A program made the translations under genes and the position numbers. DNA of 64,000 nucleotides, taken from Antedon mediterranea (Eukaryota > Echinodermata > Crinoidea > Comatulida > Antedonidae). The notes under the pieces are model-generated. The model had not been told where the DNA came from. It did not search any database and worked only from the letters and a program-made list of their open reading frames with translations. Where the stretch lies: assembly GCF_964355755.1 (NCBI RefSeq), contig NC_092674.1:25260001-25324000 (forward strand), read 5' to 3'. Positions 57,201 through 64,000 of this stretch are shown here, one piece after another (the stretch's first letter is position 1; each line of letters begins with the position of its first letter).

Positions 57201-60200
57201 GTACAAAGAAGAACAATGTTTTAATATTCTTTATCTACTCAGTAACAAAATATGTTTTTCATGTTTGATAGGCCTATACCACTTGATACAGTAACACATT
57301 TGCGATTTAATACTTTGTTAAAACTGTTCACTGTTATAGTCCATTGAAATAGCATGTACATGTAACGATACACGTACCACTACAACGTTTATATTCTTTG
57401 TAATTATTAATTAATACAAACGTTGAGAAGCAACTGTCAGTACTACAGTTTATTTGTATATTGTACGTTCTATATAACAGTAGGGCCTACACTCACAGTA
57501 ATACGTTTATTTGTACATGATTGTGTTATAACAGTCTAACAGTACCCACACTCACAGTAAATTCAATGGCGACCACAAATGTTAATACGTATTTACAGTA
57601 ATGTCTAAGTATTGCAATACTATATATATATATATATAGGTTTTAGGTTAATTCCCCAAGGGCCAATAAATTTACCTACAGCTGGTGGTACTTGTGTTAA
57701 AGCAAAGAGTTATTATTGGAATGTTCCATTCATCGGAAATCAATACATTTGTATAAATGTATATTAAATGTAACAAAATAGTATGTTTTTAAAAAAATAG
57801 GTTTGTCTTCAACATTATGATGCTGTACTCGAGCTGTTCAACTGGTTTTCATCCATTAAAAACAATTATCGTAGGAGGAGATAGGAAAATGCGAAGCATC
57901 CTCGTATTATTGTATGCGGGTATTTTTCAAGATAGACATGCATTGGACAGTGTATACCACGATCGGAAAACACCCCTATTTGGGGCAAATCGTTGAACCT
58001 AAATTTCGTCAATAACTAATTATCGAACTCCATTTAATTAGTAAACAGGGTTACATCAGGTGGTTAAAATCAGTATCGAAAGTACGAACCAACTTTATAT
58101 ACCATCGAGTAAACATTCTGAAGTAAGGCGCGATTTACCGAATTTTGCCCTTACGTAAATTTATATATAGAAGATACAAGTAAGATGCCATTAGTACACC
58201 CCCCCCCCCCACCCCCAGAAAATCATCGCGAGATTATTCTCTGCCATGATTTTGGTCAACTTTTTCATTGTTATGACTTTATAGCCTACGTCCACTCGTT
58301 CTCAGTCAGAGAGCAAACGGAAAAATTCCACACATGAACAAGTTCTCAATCAAATGTGACATATCACAATGACGTCATAGGGTATCAATAGAAATATTGG
58401 ATGTACAAATCTAATGATGATGGAAGTATTCACTTTATTGTTTTTAAACATATGATATATGTGATAGTATGATACTTCGGATATAAAATATGAATGTAGG
58501 CCCCTATTGACCACTGTTAGTATAAAAATAAAATTACTATCTTTCAGGGGAGAAACATAATTATCTCTAATATATTTCATTGCTGACATGTTAATATGAA
58601 AAAATAAGCCCTCTAAGCTTGGTAATTTGCAAAATATTTCATTTTACACTGATTTAACTTTTACTTTACACAATAATTTAATTTACTTTTGATTGGTGAC
58701 GTATTATATTACTGTGTCTGTGTACAGAGCCTGTGTCATGTCCTTCTGGATTCTTTGGTGTGTTGTGTACCTTTCCATGTCACTGCAAAGACACTGACGA
58801 TTGTAATCGAGATGGAAGTTGTCCTAATGGATGTCACGAGGCTTGGGCTGGAACAAACTGCAGCATAGGTAATGAGACACATATAGGATTCGTTATAAAG
58901 TATCTCTATGATATGATGAATGTAAGCCTGAATGAAAATTGGAGCGAAAAAAAGTGTGTTATTATTAATGTTATGAGGCTACTAGGACGATAACGATTGA
59001 CGATAAATACAGTACAGTTTTTCTACAGCAAAGAAAAGTTTTCATTTCAAAACCATAGGTAGTAACCATATTTAATAATAAAAATAATATTTACGTTTAT
59101 AAGTAAAATAAAGTAATATACGATAGCAGAGAATTGACCACATCTATTTGTTAAAATATGCCTGGTGCTTTTCTTTTCTTTAATCATTAGCATTACCGTA
59201 CCGCTCTGAACCGCCAACTGTTGTAAACCAGACAACAACTACTCTAACGTTTGACGTCACTTGGATTCTTGGTGAAGACTATGGAACAGGCACAATTACA
59301 AAACGGAAGCTTTTGTATAAATTATCGCAAATGGATTCATTTACATTAATAACCGAAGAACCAGATAATAATTTAATAATTATCGATAATCTCATTCCAA
59401 ATACAGAATATCAATTCTATTCTCAATTTTCGAGGATGGTTGATGGTATTGAGGTTGATGGACCAGCAAGTGCCATTGGATCAACAAAAACCATATGTAC
59501 AAGTAAGTTATTCTACAAGAATTGTTAAAATCATTTAAGTAAACTACACATACTGACGCGGATCACAAGAACAATTAGAAATTTCAGGAAAATATTATTT
59601 ATTTAATAAAGTAAAAATTATAAATTGGCATATGAATTCCACCGATTCTTTTGGTACAACGTCACACATTCTACCACATTTTACACCAGTGCCATGGGAA
59701 CAATGTCAAAAGTGAGACGGTACTCTAATGTTTAACGAAGATTATTTTTACCCATCAAGATTGTTGGCCAATTGATTGATACTGGACTATTTAAAATAAT
59801 ACTCAATTTGTCTAAATAAGAGAGAAAATCCGAAATTGTATAAGAACAATACAGAACCCTAAAGCATATTTCCTGGATTGCTTCGTAAATTTGTTGTCCT
59901 AATATTGTTTCCTTTTTTCTCAGTATTATTCAAGTTTTATTATTTATATTTTATCTTATATAGAGCCATTGGATGATCCTGAGATTGAATTGAAAACCAT
60001 TGATGACAATCAGGCCACATTGAGTTTAAAGGTATTTCAAAATATCTAGATTTATTCTATATTGCAATAAACTGGGAGAGTCGTTTCTATGTTTTATAGA
60101 AATGTTTTGTTATAGCGGTTTAAATGCATTATTTTAAATCAATACAATGGCCCTTTGCCCGTTCTACCTTAAATATTATATTTTGTTATATATTATTCTT

Positions 60201-63200
60201 AGTCGGTTTCTGGTTATGATCGAATCCAATGTAACTCTATTATTCAATATCAAGTGCGATATTTGGACATAGATGGAAATATACATGGTATAATCAACAC
60301 AACAAGTTCTCAATTAGAAGTTGAACTATCAGGATTATCAAGTTGTACTGCTTATGTTGCCAACGCTCGAGTTGTTAATAATCTTGAGATAGCTGGTGAT
60401 TGGGGACCGGACACAACGATACAAACAGCACCGTCAGGTACCGTAACTAAAATAACACAATTGTATTTATTTATTTATTTAACAACATACAGGATTACAC
60501 AATCAGGTAAAAGAACACCAGATTTGCATTGTGAAACGTAAATGCAAAATAAATCAAGGGAAATGTTTAGTTTTGTGGTAAAAAGATGAGATTGATAATA
60601 TCTAGCTTTGAATGAAGAAGAATTGTTAGGTAATATTTAATTTAAGTTGGTATGTTATTCCACATTTTACCGCCTCCAACTTTGAATGACGAGTTCATTT
60701 TATTAGTATTATTCATATAATCCAAAAGAAAACTTAAACTAAATTAACCCTACAACCTGTACACAAACATTTTATCACTATAGAAAATAGAAATACTCTA
60801 TGAAAAGCTTATGCATATAAAATACTTCCATCCATAATCAATTTTAGAGTCAGAATGCACAACGTAGATTGGCATTTTGAAACAAGAAGTATGAATAGGC
60901 CTATTATAGTGTACACTCATTAAAAAGTTTGAAATATAAAAATATTTTATTATGGTGTAAAAATGTATAAAAGTTAAATTAAATGTTAAAAGATAAAGTA
61001 AACTTATATAAGAAACATTAATTGTGATTTTCTACCTATTGTAGAGCCATCGATAGAAAGTAATCCATTCAAAAATGGAACACATTTACAGATGAAATGG
61101 GAAGATTCTACGTGTGACAACCAAGATTATCAGGTGACCTACCATTATAAACTGTCAGATGACGAAGTATTTCAGCAAGGAATAACAACAGAAACTGAAG
61201 TTGTTTTTCACGAAGGAATCGAGTCATGTAAAGAATATATATTCACAGTATTGGCGTCATATTTGAATGTTACTGGGACACCTGACGCAATGCAAATTAT
61301 GGTTGAATCCGGTTGTGACAACCCTGGCAACTCGGACCAGAAGGAGGGAGAAGGTTTCCAAAATACTACAATTTTTCTTTTTTTTTTTCATTTGGTATCT
61401 ACAGTGTATAAGTTCTTAAAAGAAAACTAGATATCTTATCTCAATGTAGATAACATAGTGTGATTGCTTAAAGAAAAGCTTGGTGTTTCTATATTCTACT
61501 ATTAACAAAAACAAACAAATGTTGAGGTAAAAATGTAAAACAATTAATTTTAGGCCCAAATCATTCATAGATATTAGCAAAACTCGTGCGGTGGTCAGTA
61601 CATTCCTGCAATATAATACATTGCTGCATAGTCTATGTCTATATTTCCCTGATCTAGCTGTCATGTCGACAAACTTTCAGATTATATTTTATTTGGTTAT
61701 ACCCCTATATTTAAAAAATTACTATTACTATCATGGATATAGGCCGGAATAAGTTGTTTAATAAAAGTATCCGCATTACTTCTATTATTATTATCATTAT
61801 TATATAATAATAAATGGAATCTGTATCTGTAATTTCAGAATCTGGATCACCAATAGATGTGATAATTGGCTGCCTGGTTCCTGCATTGTTGGTACTCGTT
61901 CTTGTGCTGATATTAATTAAACGGTATATATATATAATGTTATTATAATTGGCATTATGTTGTTATTAATATCTAATAATATACCTTTGTTCCAATTATT
62001 TTAATTGTATTAGCCTTTTTCTTACGACCTCAAAATCAGTCACAACAATTAGCATCTCTTTCAATTTTTTGTAACATTTAGACGTAGAAGCTATAAAGGT
62101 AAGCCTATTGGTTTATCAAGCCATGCCGTGTCCATCGGTGGTGTATCTCGTAAAACAAAACAAGAGCAAGATATTGGAGGTAAGTTACTGATTGTGGGAA
62201 GGGAGATATGAGTGAAGTAGGATTAACGAGTAGTACAGTAATCGTGTGTAGGTCAAAGATGATTTTGCGATATGAGTGATCTACAGTAGTGACTACTCTT
62301 TCTTTATAGAGAACTTACTTTTAAAATGTTATATTTATACATATGATTTTATTTACTCATAATATGATCTCCTTTACGTATAAAGACAGTGCTTATGATG
62401 AAGTAAGGGGTGCCTATGATAACGTGAGGGGTGCCAGAAACTCTTCAAAGAAACCAGTACACATTGAAGCTGATGCCGAACATGAAAATGATTATCAACC
62501 TGAAATTGACCAGGAACCCGTCTATGGCAACACACAATTGGAAAATCAAGAATACAAACCAATCGAGTTATCCAAACTGCATGACTATGTGATGAAGCGT
62601 CAAATAAGTATTGAAAGTGGCTTTGAGAAAGAGTTTGAGGTGCGTTAAAATGCATTTTATTGGTATTTACACTCTACAATAATTAATATTAATAATGTCC
62701 AGTTTAAAACAAAATGCTTTTCAAACTGCTTCAATAATTACATTGACACAGGTATAATATATTGTTAGTGCCTGTATTAAATCCAGGATTCTGATTTTCA
62801 AACTACGTAACAACAAATAAAGCGAATGCTTTCCCATTTCTTTTCTTCTCATCATGCGTCGCACATTCAAGCCTTTTATCGCTCTCCGATAAACCATTAC
62901 TTTAACCATGAACACTTACCCCGTCGCGGTTTAATCAAACTTATTTCTATTTATACATCTAAAGGATCTTGGCAACAAGCCCTTATTCCCCAGCACAGTC
63001 GCAAAGTCATCAATAAATAGGAAGAAAAATCGATATGCGAACGTAATTCCATGTAAGTTAAAAATGTAATAATTTTTCTGTATCATAATTCATAGTCATG
63101 TCTTTCTAAAAAGTGTAATTTATTATACTTTTTGCTAGCTAAAAAAAGTAAAATGAAGCAATATGTACATTTATCAGCTGAACGTTAATTGCCTAATTAA

Positions 63201-63815
63201 CTTTATTTTATTTTTATTTAGATGACAACACCCGTGTGGTTCTTGACAAGATTGAAAATGTTCCAGGATCCGATTACATTAATGCTTCATATCTAGATGT
63301 AAGTTTAAAAATTAAAATGACTAAACAAATTTGTTAAAGTCATATTTTTCATACATTTATGATCAAATTGTCAAATTATTGTTTTTAGTAAAAAAAATGT
63401 TTAAATGCTGTCCTGGGAAGAGTATGGTTGAAAGACTCTCTGTAGGGTATTCGGTACTTATTTATACAACCACATAATTAACAACAATTTATAATTATTG
63501 TAGTTATAAAATCATAATACTATATTGTTTAGCATCGTTCGTGTAATTGTTTTAAAAATGTTAAGTTGTACTTTTTCAGGGATATACAATACCACATGAG
63601 TTTATCGCATGCCAAGGTAAGCTTTAATACATATATTACAAATGTATTAGCCTATTCCTTCTTAGTAGAATTTTCCTTGGTGTTTGTATTGTTTAACTTA
63701 TTTTTTTTAATTTCCAGGACCAAATGTGGCTTCAGTCAACGATATGTGGCGAATGGTCTGGAAAGAGAAGTGTCGAGTGATTGTCGTAGTTACGAATCTT
63801 GTTGAAGGAAACCGA
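48237..63815 (+). CDS. Receptor gene 3: Tie-like ectodomain with PTP, cut by window end
   Basis: Eighteen exons lie in the window: 48237-48321, 49153-49530, 53577-53825, 54095-54229, 54800-54940, 56405-56560, 58728-58868, 59191-59502, 59964-60031, 60203-60437, 61045-61353, 61839-61923, 62082-62179, 62386-62639, 62965-63052, 63222-63298, 63580-63616, 63718-63815. They join in frame to 982 codons. The layout is the same as gene 2: signal peptide, cysteine-poor domain, Ig, four EGF, three FN3, TM, tyrosine-rich juxtamembrane (EPVYGNTQLENQEYKP) and the start of PTP D1 (KKNRYANVIPY, PGSDYINASYLD, NDMWRMVWKEKCRVIV). The catalytic loop lies beyond the right edge, so activity cannot be judged. No lesion is seen. 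The third EGF module is shorter (52 residues) than in gene 2. Introns hold a LINE, a relic Ig exon, a Penelope fragment and a Helitron. Confidence 0.87.
49762..50121 (+). pseudogene. LINE endonuclease C-terminal part
   Basis: YITGDMNLDIS, then SASIIDNIL and SDISDHLPMF, are the last motifs of an EEP endonuclease (metal Asp and catalytic Asp-His). The N-terminal half is absent because of 5' truncation. Confidence 0.8.
50545..52269 (+). pseudogene. LINE reverse transcriptase
   Basis: This 574-codon frame has DKTPGHDDIS, TIPVFKSGD, NYRPISILP, FLDLSKAFDTIDH (catalytic Asp), GVPQGSIIGPLLF and FADD at 51415-51426, then the thumb and a C-terminal domain ending in WNSLENSVREIKS. The RT itself is uninterrupted, but the ORF2 N terminus is frameshifted away, so the copy is dead. 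Confidence 0.9.
53070..53270. repeat. Helitron family 1-like fragment (reverse)
   Basis: ACCTCCGGGAAGGTTTTTAT and AATTGTACTGGGAATGTTAT resemble, in reverse orientation, parts of the family 1 Helitron (ACCTTCCGGGTACAATTG and neighbours). No ends are preserved. Confidence 0.45.
53412..53521 (+). pseudogene. Relic duplicate of the Ig exon of gene 3
   Basis: After an acceptor-like GCTAATACAG, the sequence ACAGTATAAAGAACGATACC GTTAGTATTGGAGAT matches the start of the Ig exon (ACAGAACGATAACCGTCGGT, then ATTGGAGA). It later has TTGAGACATAACTACGGT, like the middle of the gene 2 exon. It is decayed and lies 56 bp upstream of the intact Ig exon at 53577. Confidence 0.75.
55360..56000 (+). mobile_element. 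Degraded Penelope-like fragment
   Basis: In broken frames, the translation shows LRDILVRSKLTL (the segment that precedes the nuclease in Penelope), then NVIYL, CGKQYV.ET and DQPVAECFNSAGYSIANF, which is the GIY-YIG domain. Stops and frameshifts are frequent. It lies in the gene 3 intron between EGF modules 2 and 3 and is unrelated in detail to the Penelope copy at 31923-34072. Confidence 0.7.
56878..58171 (-). mobile_element. Helitron family 2, copy c
   Basis: It has the same ends as 43780-45263: minus-strand start TCTATATATAAATTTACGTA and a 3' GC-rich hairpin (56882-56911) followed by CTAG. The base before the plus-strand left end is A (56877), as expected. The base after the right end is A rather than T, a small deviation. 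It is inserted in the intron between EGF modules 3 and 4 of gene 3. Confidence 0.78.
58197..58217. repeat. Poly-C tract
   Basis: A run of C interrupted once by A lies just beyond the Helitron end, in an intron of gene 3. Confidence 0.8.
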
Positions 63816-64000
63816 GTAAGGCCTATAATTTTCTAGTATGTTTGACAGTGCGAAGGTGTCAGTGATACAAATTATGAAATATGCATAGGTATTAATGATA
63901 CTGACACTGAATAAAGTCTAAATAAATCGTTTATTTTACGCAACTCCGACCGCCGGTAGGATTATTCCAACAAACAAACAAATTAAGTGTGTTACTGAAT
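63816..64000 (+). other. Intron of gene 3 at window edge
   Basis: The donor GTAAGG at 63816 opens an intron that corresponds to 37522-38322 of gene 2. The visible part does not contain the MITE arm found at 37765. Confidence 0.6.

Noticed and set aside
57620-57640. TA repeat as a regulatory or origin feature
   Set aside because: A short dinucleotide run within a Helitron copy, with no other supporting signal.

Overview
The window is animal nuclear DNA: AT-rich, with multi-exon genes whose introns have GT-AG borders, an abundance of transposons, and the GGCCTA-rich low-copy motifs often seen in echinoderm genomes. The gene content (receptors with Tie-like ectodomains, PTP domains, Penelope, Ty3, CR1/jockey-like and Helitron elements) fits a marine invertebrate deuterostome, probably an echinoderm. 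That assignment is an inference, and no species is claimed.

Region 1 (1-10.2 kb) is a small tandem array of tRNA-Val(AAC) genes and tRNA-Val-like copies. A full-length Ty3/Gypsy LTR retrotransposon (580-9044) has inserted into it. Its two 593-bp LTRs appear identical on reading, there is a 4-bp target duplication, and gag and pol are open, so the insertion is very young. A neighbouring copy of the array unit preserves the empty site.

Region 2 (10.2-18 kb) is transposon debris: a frameshifted LINE, a minus-strand fragment of a protein with a TGCD motif, a short satellite of about 125-190 bp units, and a non-autonomous Helitron whose A|T insertion point can be read directly from neighbouring satellite units.

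Region 3 (18-64 kb) is a head-to-tail array of three paralogous receptor genes on the + strand: gene 1 (18052-24504), gene 2 (26687-42640) and gene 3 (48237 to beyond the right edge). The ectodomain order is signal peptide, a cysteine-poor domain, an Ig-like domain, four EGF-like modules and three FN3 domains, followed by one transmembrane helix. This order and several local motifs match the ectodomain of the angiopoietin receptor kinases Tie1/Tie2. The cytoplasmic part is not a kinase: genes 2 and 3 carry receptor protein tyrosine phosphatase domains. In gene 2 the first has all the catalytic motifs and the second looks inactive. Gene 1 lacks the phosphatase exons, ends in a short tyrosine-rich tail, and has two lesions (a 16-nt deletion in the Ig exon and an in-frame TAA in the tail).

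The introns and spacers of the array hold a Penelope-like element with inverted terminal repeats, a degraded Penelope fragment, a jockey/CR1-like LINE, several MITEs, LINE 3' tails, and further copies of two Helitron families. Comparing paralogous introns and promoters shows empty sites for several of these insertions. If the three genes work together, the simplest model is a set of cell-surface receptors sharing a Tie-type ligand-binding face that signal by dephosphorylation (genes 2 and 3), with a catalytically empty relative (gene 1) as a possible decoy or pseudogene.
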